Source of the DNA: Vallitalea pronyensis
GTDB lineage: Bacteria; Bacillota; Clostridia; Lachnospirales; Vallitaleaceae
Reading direction: 5' to 3'
NCBI RefSeq assembly: GCF_018141445.1
Contig: NZ_CP058649.1
Coordinates: 5,289,001-5,353,000, forward strand
DNA length: 64,000 nt
Below are positions 27,880 through 37,711 of the stretch, piece after piece. Every line of letters starts with the position of its first letter. Positions within the stretch are counted from its first letter, which is position 1. Below the pieces are notes generated by a model, which searched no databases, was not told the origin of the DNA, and was given only the letters and a program-made list of their open reading frames with translations. A program made the position numbers and the translations under genes.

Positions 27880-29127
27880 CTACTCTCTAAGTTGTGGGTT
27901 GAATACCTGATCGAGTCCAGTATTCATTAAATTAAGGGAAAAGGAAATAAGAGCAATAAATAATATAACGGGTAAAAAAGCCCACCAAGCGTTAGAAAGT
28001 GGTGCTTGGAATTGAATGGCCCAATTAAGCATTAAACCTAGTGTAGCAATCTTAGATGTACTTGGTCCAAGACCCAACATGGATAATTGTGCCTCAGCTA
28101 AGATGCCAGAAGCAATTTGTAGAATACATGCCATCACCACATAGGATGCCACATAGGGCAAGATGTCGGTTAACAAGATCCTTACTAAACGATGCCCGCT
28201 TAATTTGGATAAGTTCACATGATCCCTATTTCTGAGGGTAATGGTTTGGGCTCTCACGGCTCGAGCAGTCCAAGGCCATGCTGTTATGCCAATCACAATG
28301 GCAATGGTACCAAGACTTCGTCCTTGATCGCCTAGACTTACGGATATCAAAATAAGAATAATAAAGGATGGAATAACGGTGAACATATTGGTCATGAAGG
28401 TTAATACATTATCAATAAAACCACCTATATAACCTGCTAATAAACCAATAATCAAGCCTATAAAGGTTGCTATGGTTCCAGCGATTAAGCCCACTTTAAG
28501 GGAATTACCGATGGCATAGATGAGCTCCACTGCCACATTACGTCCAAAATTGTCTGTCCCTAAAATAAGCGTTATTTGATTGGGTATATCTTTGGTATTC
28601 ACATAAGAATCATGACCTACTTCAGCTACTTCTTTAAGTTCTCCTGAATCGGAGTCCTTTAACATAATGGCATACCCTTCATTATGTAATATGTTTTCCA
28701 CCTTTTTAAACAGTCTAGGGAATTTCTTCCGATAGGCAGATGTGCCTTTCACCCTGATATTTTCATCATATTTGTCAATCCATAAAGCAATTAACCTGGC
28801 TGGTTCATCAGCTTCCATGATCTGCTCAGCGGATATATGACCATAGTGTGTCAGCCAATCCCGCATGAGCACCTGTTCATCCTCTGACACATTCATGGCC
28901 AATTTGTTGGTCACTGTATCTAAGGTGACATGATATTGCTTCGTTTCAATGGTATCTGTTGTTGAAATGTATGTACCAGGTTCATAGAACAAGCCCCCTA
29001 CCATTTCTAAAGGATCTGCCGATGAAAAAGCAGGATATAAGATTGCCGTTAACAGCATCAGCATCATGATGATGAAGCCTACTACAAATTTGGGTGACGT
29101 AAAGACTAATTTAAGTTGATGTTTCAT
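27880..29127 (-). CDS. Opp/Dpp-type permease (OppC-like) with enlarged extracytoplasmic domain
   Basis: A 415-aa permease starting at ATG 29127 after AGGAGG. The first helix (about 12-32) is followed by about 170 non-hydrophobic residues before the conserved ILGTDNFGRNVAVELIYA motif. The five core helices and the EAA-type loop (RAQTITLRNRDHVNLSKLSG) come after. Typical OppC proteins are about 300 aa, so roughly 110-120 residues are extra, all in the first external segment. It works with the OppB-like protein at 29141-30154. The insertion may contribute to docking the large binding protein; that is speculation. Confidence 0.9.
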   Translation of the reverse strand: MKHQLKLVFTSPKFVVGFIIMMLMLLTAILYPAFSSADPLEMVGGLFYEPGTYISTTDTIETKQYHVTLDTVTNKLAMNVSEDEQVLMRDWLTHYGHISAEQIMEADEPARLIALWIDKYDENIRVKGTSAYRKKFPRLFKKVENILHNEGYAIMLKDSDSGELKEVAEVGHDSYVNTKDIPNQITLILGTDNFGRNVAVELIYAIGNSLKVGLIAGTIATFIGLIIGLLAGYIGGFIDNVLTFMTNMFTVIPSFIILILISVSLGDQGRSLGTIAIVIGITAWPWTARAVRAQTITLRNRDHVNLSKLSGHRLVRILLTDILPYVASYVVMACILQIASGILAEAQLSMLGLGPSTSKIATLGLMLNWAIQFQAPLSNAWWAFLPVILFIALISFSLNLMNTGLDQVFNPQLRE

Positions 29128-29140
29128 GATATCCTCCTTT

Positions 29141-30154
29141 CTATGACTCCTGTTGAGCAGCTTTTACTCTTGGATCGATGATGCCATAAGCGATTTCCAC
29201 AAGAAAGTTTGCCAGTAATACACCGATGGTTATGATTAGGGTGCATCCAGAAATCAACGGATAATCCTGTCCTGTAATGGCTGCAAACATCTTCGTACCG
29301 ATACCAGGGTAACTAAATATAATCTCTGCAACAAGGGCTCCGCCAACCATTGTTCCCAGTGAAAGTGCCAACCCTGTTATTTGGGGCAGCATGGCATTTC
29401 GAAACACATACTTGATAATGACACGGTCCTTAATCCCAAGAAAACGACTGTAGTTCACATAGTCTTCATTTAATTCATAGATGGACATGGAGCGCATACC
29501 TATGGCTTGACCGCCAATGGTGATTAATACAATTGACCAGAATGGTAATTGATAATGCAGAATAACAGACAACATAAATTCAGGTGTAAAACTGGGTATT
29601 AAGTCAAAGCCATAACCGCCTCCCGTTGGCAAAATCCCCATTGAAATACCAAACCCAAACAGCAAAATAATGGCCATCCCAAAAGCGGGTATACTGCTCA
29701 CAAATAAAAACAGAGGCATGACAGCTTTGTCAAAGACTCCTTTTTTATAAGCGGCAATCACACCAAGAATATTCCCTAACAGCCATCCCACAATCATGGC
29801 TGGTAATTGCAAAGCAATGGTCCAAGGAATAGCCTTTTGAATGATATCCGATACTTCTCTTGGGTAGTATGTAAAGGAAACACCCATGCTGCCTTGAAGT
29901 AAATTTTTTACATAGAGAAAAAACTGAATAATCATGGGTTTATCCAGACCAAATTGTTTGGTATAGTCATCCATGACTGCTTGAATGGCGCTTTGGTCAG
30001 TCATGCCCTCTACGGCAGATGACGCAAGTGTTGCCACTGGGTTACCAGGCATTAACCGTGGTAATAAAAAGTTCAACATCACGGCAACCATAAGCGTCAA
30101 TAGATACCAACCGAGTTTTCGAAGAAAATATTTCTTATAACCTTTCAAATCCAT
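29141..30154 (-). CDS. Opp/Dpp-type permease (OppB-like)
   Basis: A 337-aa permease with six predicted helices. The N-terminal LPRLMPGNPV motif is diagnostic of OppB/DppB, and the cytoplasmic loop reads YELNEDYVNYSRFLGIKDR. I use ATG 30154; an in-frame GTG lies directly before it at 30157. The ribosome binding site (GATGGGG) is close and weak. The gene follows the binding-protein gene after a hairpin, then OppC-, OppD- and OppF-like genes with gaps of 13 and 6 bp and a 4-nt overlap, forming one operon. Confidence 0.9.
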   Translation of the reverse strand: MDLKGYKKYFLRKLGWYLLTLMVAVMLNFLLPRLMPGNPVATLASSAVEGMTDQSAIQAVMDDYTKQFGLDKPMIIQFFLYVKNLLQGSMGVSFTYYPREVSDIIQKAIPWTIALQLPAMIVGWLLGNILGVIAAYKKGVFDKAVMPLFLFVSSIPAFGMAIILLFGFGISMGILPTGGGYGFDLIPSFTPEFMLSVILHYQLPFWSIVLITIGGQAIGMRSMSIYELNEDYVNYSRFLGIKDRVIIKYVFRNAMLPQITGLALSLGTMVGGALVAEIIFSYPGIGTKMFAAITGQDYPLISGCTLIITIGVLLANFLVEIAYGIIDPRVKAAQQES

Positions 30155-30181
30155 CACCCCATCTATTGTGAAGTATTAGAA

Positions 30182-30220
30182 AAGATGGCAGCTGCTCTCA
30201 TAGCAGCATATAGCCATCTT
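30182..30220 (-). terminator. Intra-operon hairpin (partial terminator) after the binding-protein gene
   Basis: Arms AAGATGGC (30182-30189) and GCCATCTT (30213-30220) enclose a second small stem GCTGC/GCAGC. On the minus strand the hairpin is followed by TTTTCT. It lies between the binding-protein stop (30262) and the OppB-like start. Such hairpins often raise binding-protein levels above those of the membrane components (established for other operons, inferred here). Confidence 0.65.
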
Positions 30221-30261
30221 AACTCTCTTGTTTACACTGTTAAATCCTATGATTCTATAGA

Positions 30262-32166
30262 TTATTCCACCAATTCAAGATTATATAATCCTGCAATACC
30301 ATAGCCGCTTATTAAAATGGATGGCGGTATATTGGTACCATCTTCATACTCTGGGTAACTGGTCCATACAGTTTCATTAACGGTATGGAAGAATACGGGT
30401 CTATACATCAATGCGAAACAAGGCACTTCATTTAAGTAGATTTGGTTGATTTCTGTATAGAGCTCTATGAGTTTATTCTTATCTGTGGTTTTTGGAATAG
30501 CGTCAATGATGTCATCTGCTCTTTCATTGATGTAACGGCTGTAATTATAATAGACACGATCATTACCTGCCGTTGTTCCACCATCACTATAGAGTGTTTG
30601 ATAAATACGTGTCCATGGATTGGCTATACTGGCTCCTGCATAGGTGTTCATGATGATATCAAAATTTCCTGTTTGCAGGTCTTCTGTCCATACGGGTGCT
30701 TCTGGAAAATAAGTGGTGATATCCATGCCAATTTCCTGACCAGCAGCTGCAACCATTTCAAGGGATGCATTCCAGTCTGTCCATCCTGCTGGGCATTCAA
30801 CTGTAAATACTAATTCTGTGCCATCAGCTTCACGTATACCATCCCCATTGGTATCAACAATTCCTGCTTCGTCCAGTAATTTTTTGGCTTCTTCAATCTG
30901 CTTTCCAGACCACTGTAGTGGTGCTAAAGCTGCTTTATCCAATAAGCTTTGTTCTGCTGCTGTAGGGTTCATCATGGAAGGCGGTACATCTTGCATTAAA
31001 GGCGTATAGCCGCTCATGGCAGTCTTAGCAATTTGATCATAATCCGTTGCCATGGCAATGGCTTTTCGAACAACAGCATGGTCAAGGCCGGGCTTGGTGG
31101 TGTTAAAAATAGCCGTTGGTAAGGAACCACTTAAGTAATATGGTGGTTCATCAATATAGGTTGAAACAGGTAAGTCTTGTTCTTCCCACATTTTCCAAAT
31201 CTCTGGTGTAAAGGCTTGTGTTACATCCACTTCACCTTGTTGGAATGCCACTGAACTTGAATTATTGTCAGCGTATATATTATGTGCTAAATATTTCGGT
31301 ACAGGTAATTGACCCCACATGGAATCCGATTGACCCCAATAGTTATCATTTCTTACAAGAACAACTTTTGTTTCATCACTGTAGAATAACTGATAAGGAC
31401 CTGACCCAATATAATCTTCATTTTTATCTGTTTTCACTTTATCTGGATCACCGTTATGCTTCTTAACCAACTCACTTATTTGATGTTCTGGTAGTATGTA
31501 TAGTTTAGGCAGTACTTCTAGTACCTTTAATGGGTTGTAATTTGCTGTATCTGCTGTAATAACCACTGTTGCATCATCGGTAGCTTCAACACTTGCAATA
31601 TAATCCCACATACTGGCATGATTGGTAGCCATATCCTTATGAATATTGAAGGTATAAGCTACATCTTTGGCGGTTACAGGTTTGCCATCACTCCACTTTG
31701 CATCTGTATTCATGGCGATGGTAAATACATTATCTTTTTGCTCATACTCTGTTGCAAGTAATGGATAAAGCTTACCATCCAGTTGATTATACATAAACAA
31801 TGTTTCCCATACCGTTGTTCTGGCTTGGTCCGCCTGATCAATGACCAATGCGTTATTGGAGTTGGCTGATAGTGGATTCATATCATTAATTGCACCCCAT
31901 TGGAGCCCACTCATGTATAATGTCTCCTGTCGAGGTATGGATGTACCATCACCGGATTCTTTTGTCGTCGTGTCCGAAGAACCCTCTTCTGTTTTACCAT
32001 CTTCTTCTTTATCATCTTCTGTCTTTTCTTGATCAGCAGTCTGTGTTGCTTCTTGATCTTGTGTTGTCGTAGCATCTTCTGTTTTCTTGCTGTTACATGC
32101 AGTTAAACTTATGAATAACATGATGATCAGTAATAAAATTCCCCCAGCTTCTTTCATCTTTTTCAT
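30262..32166 (-). CDS. Family 5 extracellular solute-binding lipoprotein (OppA-like), probable mannoside binder
   Basis: A 634-aa lipoprotein with ATG 32166 after AAGGAGG. Signal peptide and lipobox LTAC place the lipidated Cys at residue 24. A roughly 45-residue Thr/Glu/Asp linker follows. The family-5 pattern is clear: WETLFMYNQLDGKLYPLLATEY, then WSDGKPVTAKDVAYTFN, and DTNGDGIREADGTELVFTVE near the middle. It is the first gene after the beta-mannosidase and heads the permease and ATPase genes. Family-5 proteins bind peptides in enterobacteria but oligosaccharides in Thermotoga and many clostridia. The glycosidase next door makes manno-oligosaccharides the better guess. Confidence 0.9.
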   Translation of the reverse strand: MKKMKEAGGILLLIIMLFISLTACNSKKTEDATTTQDQEATQTADQEKTEDDKEEDGKTEEGSSDTTTKESGDGTSIPRQETLYMSGLQWGAINDMNPLSANSNNALVIDQADQARTTVWETLFMYNQLDGKLYPLLATEYEQKDNVFTIAMNTDAKWSDGKPVTAKDVAYTFNIHKDMATNHASMWDYIASVEATDDATVVITADTANYNPLKVLEVLPKLYILPEHQISELVKKHNGDPDKVKTDKNEDYIGSGPYQLFYSDETKVVLVRNDNYWGQSDSMWGQLPVPKYLAHNIYADNNSSSVAFQQGEVDVTQAFTPEIWKMWEEQDLPVSTYIDEPPYYLSGSLPTAIFNTTKPGLDHAVVRKAIAMATDYDQIAKTAMSGYTPLMQDVPPSMMNPTAAEQSLLDKAALAPLQWSGKQIEEAKKLLDEAGIVDTNGDGIREADGTELVFTVECPAGWTDWNASLEMVAAAGQEIGMDITTYFPEAPVWTEDLQTGNFDIIMNTYAGASIANPWTRIYQTLYSDGGTTAGNDRVYYNYSRYINERADDIIDAIPKTTDKNKLIELYTEINQIYLNEVPCFALMYRPVFFHTVNETVWTSYPEYEDGTNIPPSILISGYGIAGLYNLELVE

Positions 32167-32251
32167 AAACGTCCTCCTTATTTCATATTTTTCACTGCAA
32201 AACTGCTCCTTTTCCTCCTTTCTCTAAGGCATACTGACATTGACACAATAT

Positions 32252-34741
32252 TTATGATTGATAGGTATCTACAATAGAATGTATGACTAACTGACTTCTG
32301 AAAGCATGAAGTTCTAACCCTTCATTCATGTGAATGGTAACTTCTTTGGTCTGACCATTAAAAAGGTCAAAGAACCTGTCACTGTATCTTGCTGTTATAT
32401 GGCCTAATTCCATCCATACCCATAAACATGGTTTATTAGATGATACAGTTACTTGGTATTGTTGATTGGTGACTTTGGTTATCCCAACCTTAAAATCTGG
32501 TTTTTCCAGCTCTAAATGTTTCGGATAGACAAAATAGGTTGTATTCTCACTGAGCACTTGATCATGTACAGCAAATGCATAGTGTAACACCACATGGCGA
32601 ACACCTCCCGCATGTTCAATGGCTTCATATAAGTTCAGTGTCGTAACAGCTGATGCCGTATTTGCCTCAATACTTGCTTCCATGGTACCTTCTTTCAAGA
32701 CACACCCATTTACATGGAATAAGGTCCACTGAATCACACCGGATTGTTTTTCCAACGTATCATTGGTTAAGTGGATTTCAACAGATAAATTGTCTTTATC
32801 TTCAATACCAGAAATCAAAACAGGGTTATAGAATTTCTTAGCACTGTAATGCAAGGCTTTCAGATTGCCCATGGCGTCAATGGATGACCAGCTTGCTACA
32901 GGCCAGCAATCATTTATCTGCCAATAAAGGGTTCCCATACCTTCTGGCATTTTTCTGCGCCAGTTTTCTACGGCATATTTAATGGCAAGGCTTTGCAATA
33001 TTTGTGATGTCCATAACAACATATCAAATGAAGTAGGCAGCTTAAACCAAGATAACATATAGAGTATGATGGTTTCATTACCAATAACGCTACGCTGATG
33101 TTTTTCCATAACATAACTTGTTATATTCCGATCTTCTTTCTTCGTATAACTCTTGACCACATTGGGTTCTGGGAATGATTGAAACCCAAATTCACTGTTA
33201 AAGCGATGATGACAGGTGCGATACCACTCAAATGGTTCACGTCCATGCCACACATCCCATAAATGAGCATCACCTTTTGTGGCATCATTAGGATCTTTTC
33301 TATCGTGACTATCGTCCATAGGACTCGAAGCCCAATAAGAATGTTCATTATCATATGTGGTTATAAGCGAAGGAATGAGTTCATCAAACAATAATTTGTA
33401 TTCATCCCATGTCATTTTGCCTTCTTCTAGTGCATCAGAAACCATATTGCCCATATATTCGATTTCATTATTGCCACACCATAGCGCTAAAGATGCATGA
33501 TGACGAATACGTTTGATGTTATCAATGGCTTCTTGCTTAAACGTATCTAAAAAGTCTTTATCATAAACAGGATAAGCGGAACAGGCAAAAGCAAAATCCT
33601 GCCATACACATAAACCTAATTCATCACATAAGTCATAAAAAACATCGGATTCATAGATGCCGCCGCCCCAAACTCTTATAAAGTTCATGTTGGCATTTTT
33701 TACATCTGTGAGCTGTTGACGGTAGAATGCATCACTGCCTCTTGTGACAAAGGTGTCAATGGGAATCCAGTTGCCTCCTTTTGCAAAAAAAGGAATGCCA
33801 TTTACCACAAATTGAAAACTTTCACCATATTGGTCTTTATGAATATCCAATACCAACGTTCTTAAACCTATTCTAAATTGCTTATTATCCATTAATTGGT
33901 TGTTGTTATCTAATAAATGTACCGATAGGGTATAGAGATTTTGTTTTCCAAGATTGTTAGGCCACCATAACGCTGGATTCTCAATGGTTATAGGAACTGC
34001 CGTGGAACTATCCTTAACAGGGTATACCTTAGAGGCCACATGCTTACCCTCATGTTCTAGAGTAATATCCAGGAACAGCTTATTGGGCTCAATGTTCCCC
34101 GCCAAATGGGTGATGACCTGAAGTTCTACCATGTGTTCATCATGTGATTGTTTGGTTTGCACATGATCCAGCTTGGCATGATGATAGCCCACCACTTCAA
34201 TGTCTTTCCAAATCCCTGCCGTTACACACATGGGTCCCCAATCCCAACCATAGTTACATTGCATTTTTCTCACATAATTACTTCCAAGAATACGATGATG
34301 GTTAGCTCCAGTAATGGCTAAATAACGTTCCTCTAATTTTTCTTTCATATAGGGATAAGTGGACTGACATTTGATTCTTATGGTATTCTGCCCTTCATTG
34401 ATACAATCATGTATATCAAAAATCCACTTTCTAAACATGTTATTGGTCTTAGCAACGGTATGGTCATTGATAGACACCGTGGCTAAAGTATCTAGCCCAT
34501 GGCAAATTAAATCAATCTTGTTACAAGCCATCATATCTGCTGATACAAAAAAGGTTCTTTCATATACCCAGTCTAACTCACCAAGATACATTAGTTTACT
34601 TTCATTATCACGATAATAGGGATCATCGATTAATTTCTCATGAAGTAAATCCGTATGCACACATCCTGGTACATTGGCTTTCACTTGTGCAAATTCACCA
34701 CCAGATAATACCCATTCACCATTTAAAGTAATTTTCTCCAT
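32252..34741 (-). CDS. GH2 beta-mannosidase
   Basis: An 829-aa intracellular glycosidase without a signal peptide. The sugar-binding jelly roll (about 1-180), immunoglobulin-like domain (about 190-295) and TIM barrel (about 300-600) are followed by C-terminal beta domains. The acid/base Glu426 lies in WCGNNEIEYMG and the nucleophile Glu517 in FNSEFGFQSFPE. NYGWDWGP and RVWGGGIYE are characteristic of the beta-mannosidase branch of GH2. ATG 34741 follows AAAGGTG. It removes terminal beta-mannose from oligosaccharides, presumably those imported by the downstream Opp-type transporter. It is divergent from an AraC regulator. Confidence 0.93.
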   Translation of the reverse strand: MEKITLNGEWVLSGGEFAQVKANVPGCVHTDLLHEKLIDDPYYRDNESKLMYLGELDWVYERTFFVSADMMACNKIDLICHGLDTLATVSINDHTVAKTNNMFRKWIFDIHDCINEGQNTIRIKCQSTYPYMKEKLEERYLAITGANHHRILGSNYVRKMQCNYGWDWGPMCVTAGIWKDIEVVGYHHAKLDHVQTKQSHDEHMVELQVITHLAGNIEPNKLFLDITLEHEGKHVASKVYPVKDSSTAVPITIENPALWWPNNLGKQNLYTLSVHLLDNNNQLMDNKQFRIGLRTLVLDIHKDQYGESFQFVVNGIPFFAKGGNWIPIDTFVTRGSDAFYRQQLTDVKNANMNFIRVWGGGIYESDVFYDLCDELGLCVWQDFAFACSAYPVYDKDFLDTFKQEAIDNIKRIRHHASLALWCGNNEIEYMGNMVSDALEEGKMTWDEYKLLFDELIPSLITTYDNEHSYWASSPMDDSHDRKDPNDATKGDAHLWDVWHGREPFEWYRTCHHRFNSEFGFQSFPEPNVVKSYTKKEDRNITSYVMEKHQRSVIGNETIILYMLSWFKLPTSFDMLLWTSQILQSLAIKYAVENWRRKMPEGMGTLYWQINDCWPVASWSSIDAMGNLKALHYSAKKFYNPVLISGIEDKDNLSVEIHLTNDTLEKQSGVIQWTLFHVNGCVLKEGTMEASIEANTASAVTTLNLYEAIEHAGGVRHVVLHYAFAVHDQVLSENTTYFVYPKHLELEKPDFKVGITKVTNQQYQVTVSSNKPCLWVWMELGHITARYSDRFFDLFNGQTKEVTIHMNEGLELHAFRSQLVIHSIVDTYQS

Positions 34742-34802
34742 AAATTATCACCTTTTTTATCAATTTTGAGTTTCTTTTTTCGTTTATTATTGCTATATAC
34801 AA

Positions 34803-34830
34803 ATTTTATCACTAATACATTTGTTTTCAA
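34803..34830 (-). promoter_or_regulatory. Candidate vegetative promoter of the beta-mannosidase/Opp operon
   Basis: On the minus strand TTGAAA (34825-34830) and TAAAAT (34803-34808) are separated by 16 nt, with the ATG 62 nt beyond the -10 box. A plus-strand TATAAT at 34854-34859 lies only 6 nt before the AraC gene ATG at 34866. Confidence 0.55.
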
Positions 34831-34865
34831 TTTCATAACATGCCAAAATCATATATAATTAGGAC

Positions 34866-35804
34866 ATGGATAATACTATTATAAATAATTCAAATAAACT
34901 AAATAGCTACAATTTGAACTTTGTCATTGATAATTTTATAGTCAATATACTCAATTATAAGGTAGAGACATTTAATGGGATTGATGGGTATGATGTTCAC
35001 AAACATTTCTGTTATGAATTGCACTACATTAAGAGTGGCTCGGGCCAAGTAACCTTTAATGAAAAAACCCATGAATTGGTTCCAGGAGATATGTATCTTA
35101 TGTCCCCCAATATTGCTCACAGTCAATACATCTATGATCATCACATGATTGAATATGCTCTTCGATTTGATATCAAGCAACTCAAGTCATCTCCCAACCC
35201 TTCAACCATCATGGAAGAGTCTAAGCAAATTATTAATCTGCTGAAAAGGAGCGCCAATAAAATTATTCATCAGCAATTTGCCTTAGAGAAGCTGTTTGAA
35301 GATAGCTACCAAGAAGCTTTTGGTCAGAGACCTGGTTACTATATTGTTCTCAAACAATACCTTATGCTCATCATTATTGAAACAGCTCGCTCAGCAATCA
35401 ATGATGATGATAAGGAAGCCATCTATCCGTTACCTACTCGGGACATTGATCGTCACAATATGAACACCATCACCCAATTCATACTGGATAATATTTCAAC
35501 AAAAATAACCAATAAAACCATTGCAAGTCATGTTTATATGAGTGAAAGACATCTGTATCGCATCATCAAAAGGCAGACTGGTCTTGCAACCCACCAATAC
35601 ATTGCCCATCTACGGATTAATTATGTCAAAAAATTACTTTCTCAAAACTTATATACGCTAAAAACCATTAGTGAAATGTCTGGGTATTCAAGTGCTTTTC
35701 ATCTTAGTTCTGCTTTTAAGCGACATACGGGGATGACGCCATCAAGTTATATTGATAGTGCGTTGGATAAGTATCAGCAATCGATTGAGCCTTATATTGA
35801 ATAA
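34866..35804 (+). CDS. AraC family transcriptional regulator with cupin sensor
   Basis: A 312-aa regulator. The N-terminal cupin-type sensor (about 35-125) includes HKHFCYELHYIKSGSG. The C-terminal AraC domain (about 200-300) has MSERHLYRIIKRQTG and the second-helix signature MSGYSSAFHLSSAFKRHTGMTPSSY. It has no receiver domain, so it probably binds a ligand directly. Divergent orientation to the beta-mannosidase, 124 bp away, suggests it controls that operon in response to a mannoside. There is no convincing ribosome binding site: AGGAC lies only a base or so before the ATG, so the message may be leaderless. Confidence 0.88.
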   Translation: MDNTIINNSNKLNSYNLNFVIDNFIVNILNYKVETFNGIDGYDVHKHFCYELHYIKSGSGQVTFNEKTHELVPGDMYLMSPNIAHSQYIYDHHMIEYALRFDIKQLKSSPNPSTIMEESKQIINLLKRSANKIIHQQFALEKLFEDSYQEAFGQRPGYYIVLKQYLMLIIIETARSAINDDDKEAIYPLPTRDIDRHNMNTITQFILDNISTKITNKTIASHVYMSERHLYRIIKRQTGLATHQYIAHLRINYVKKLLSQNLYTLKTISEMSGYSSAFHLSSAFKRHTGMTPSSYIDSALDKYQQSIEPYIE

Positions 35805-35928
35805 TATCTATCACAAAATAATGGATAGTTCGTTTTTAATTGGGGATAGGGGAAGTTTAGTGGATAAGCTTTTTATATCATAGAATAGGGTTGTTGAAAC
35901 GTGTAGATAGACAACGGTTGTAATGTAA

Positions 35929-36032
35929 AACCCTATAGAATGATTATAAACGACCGTTGCGTTTGTTGCCTTTATCGATTTAAAAGGAGGGCAACAAGCC
36001 GCAAAGGTCGTTTATAATCATTCTATAGGGTT
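35929..36032. repeat. 104-bp near-perfect palindrome (long hairpin element)
   Basis: Outer arms of 27 bp, 35929-35955 and 36006-36032, are exact inverted repeats (left arm begins AACCCTATAGAATG). Inside them TTGCG.TTTGTTGCC pairs with GGCAACAAGCCGCAA with one bulge, leaving a loop of about 19 nt. It sits in the 359-bp gap between convergent genes. It may be a bidirectional terminator, but it is far longer than needed; a MITE-like element or structured RNA are alternatives. I see nothing else in 35805-36163. Confidence 0.85.
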
Positions 36033-36163
36033 ATTATTTTATCGCCACGTTTTTGAGAGTGAAAAACAGTAGTTTTAGTTATGTGGTTCTTTTAATGTCT
36101 GTAGTATCCTGTTTGTCGATTTGATTGTTTTTATTTGAGAGGATTATTTGGGGTCTTATTAGT

Positions 36164-37711
36164 TTACATAATGTGTTGTTTTTCTAAAAATACCTTAAAA
36201 GGTGTAACAGGTAAATCATTGAGATTATATAGTGCTATCTGTACGTTTTTGGAGAATCCATAAGATACACCTATTGGGTTTGATATGTTGTCGTTATGTG
36301 CAATAATTTTATGATCCATGATTGTTGCTTTTGCTGTTATAAAACGCTTGTCTTCACCACATAGCTGAAAGTTTGGCAGTTGTTCTGATATTTGTTTTAT
36401 TTTTTCATTAAATGAGATGATGATAGAGTTTCCTTGTTTTTCAATATGGGTATAGGTAATTACACGGTATGTCTCTTCTTGATTGTATACCATGGATAGA
36501 GCTGATTCTGCTAACCGATTCCCAATGGGTTTCTTGTTAATAGGGTGGATATTATTCCATTCTCCATAGTCTACTGATATAACCATGGCTGTATGGTTTA
36601 CTTTTTGAGAGACTTCCAGCTGTGCTTGGCGAACGATAGGCCATCCTTCATCAATATCAATTTCATCTTTTGCACCAAGAGAAGAAAGCTGTACAAAAAC
36701 AAAAGGTAAGTCCTTTTTCTTCCAGGCATCTCGCCAGTTTTGAATCAGTGTAGTAAAAATTTCTTCATATAGCGTGGCATGAGGTCCATTGGCATTGCTC
36801 TCGCCTTGGTACCATATCACACCTTTTATGGTATAAGGTATGACCTGCATGACCATGTTGTCATATAGACCACATGGACGTTGAAAGTGTTTATAACCAT
36901 AGGGAGGGGCTGGGGCTGGTCCATCGTCAGAAGTCATGTAACTTGTTAACCCTAATGCTTCAACTCTTTCATCAAGATTACCTTTTTCTTTCACAAAAGT
37001 AAGCATATCTTCTTGATAAGCATGAAATTCTTTTTCGTAGGCGGTAGCATTCAATTGCTTTTCTATGGTTACATAATCATCCCATAAAAATTTTAAGTTA
37101 TCGTTAGTTATTAAATAATCTCTAGACATCCAAGCTTGTGCTGTGGTGCCACCCCAATTGCAGCTAATGATACCTATAGGTACATTCAAATTCCTTTGGA
37201 GCTTTTTAGCAAAATAGTAGCCAATTGCTGAAAAATGTTTTGCACTATGCTGGGTACATAATTCCCATTTTGTATCATGGGACTGTGTATGCTCAAAATG
37301 CCATCCATTGATCTGAGCATCTTGGAAGGGTCTGCGAGGTATTGTTTTTAAGCGAATCATTGGATTATCGCATACATTTTTCTCATTAGACCATTCTTTT
37401 GAAAAGAACAATGGCTGTTCCATATTGGATTGTCCACCTGCTAACCATACCTCACCAATCAAGACATCATTAAAAATTATCGTATGATTACCACCATGTA
37501 TTGTCAAATCATAGGGACCTCCTGCTTCATGGATACCTAAATCAATACACCATTTGTTATTTTTAATTTTGCACATGTACTGCTGTGTCTTAAATAAAAT
37601 TATTACTTCTACATCTTCTACACCTGTCCCCCAAATCAATATGCTTTCATCTCTTTGTAAAACCATATGGCTGCTGAACATAGGGGATACCATAAACATA
37701 TCTGTAGCCAT
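36164..37711 (-). CDS. Sialate O-acetylesterase family (SASA) carbohydrate esterase
   Basis: A 515-aa SGNH-fold esterase. An N-terminal beta domain (about 1-85) precedes the block-I motif GEVWLAGGQSNM with the nucleophile Ser. PIGIISCNWGGTTAQAWM follows, then the characteristic VIWYQGESNANG, and a C-terminal Ig-like region. I start at ATG 37711 after GAGGAG; an in-frame GTG is at 37720. No signal peptide is seen, so it should act on imported, acetylated oligosaccharides. Family members remove acetyl groups from sialic acid, xylan or mannan. With the mannoside locus nearby, acetylated mannan is possible but unproven. It is monocistronic and convergent with the AraC gene. Confidence 0.85.
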   Translation of the reverse strand: MATDMFMVSPMFSSHMVLQRDESILIWGTGVEDVEVIILFKTQQYMCKIKNNKWCIDLGIHEAGGPYDLTIHGGNHTIIFNDVLIGEVWLAGGQSNMEQPLFFSKEWSNEKNVCDNPMIRLKTIPRRPFQDAQINGWHFEHTQSHDTKWELCTQHSAKHFSAIGYYFAKKLQRNLNVPIGIISCNWGGTTAQAWMSRDYLITNDNLKFLWDDYVTIEKQLNATAYEKEFHAYQEDMLTFVKEKGNLDERVEALGLTSYMTSDDGPAPAPPYGYKHFQRPCGLYDNMVMQVIPYTIKGVIWYQGESNANGPHATLYEEIFTTLIQNWRDAWKKKDLPFVFVQLSSLGAKDEIDIDEGWPIVRQAQLEVSQKVNHTAMVISVDYGEWNNIHPINKKPIGNRLAESALSMVYNQEETYRVITYTHIEKQGNSIIISFNEKIKQISEQLPNFQLCGEDKRFITAKATIMDHKIIAHNDNISNPIGVSYGFSKNVQIALYNLNDLPVTPFKVFLEKQHIM

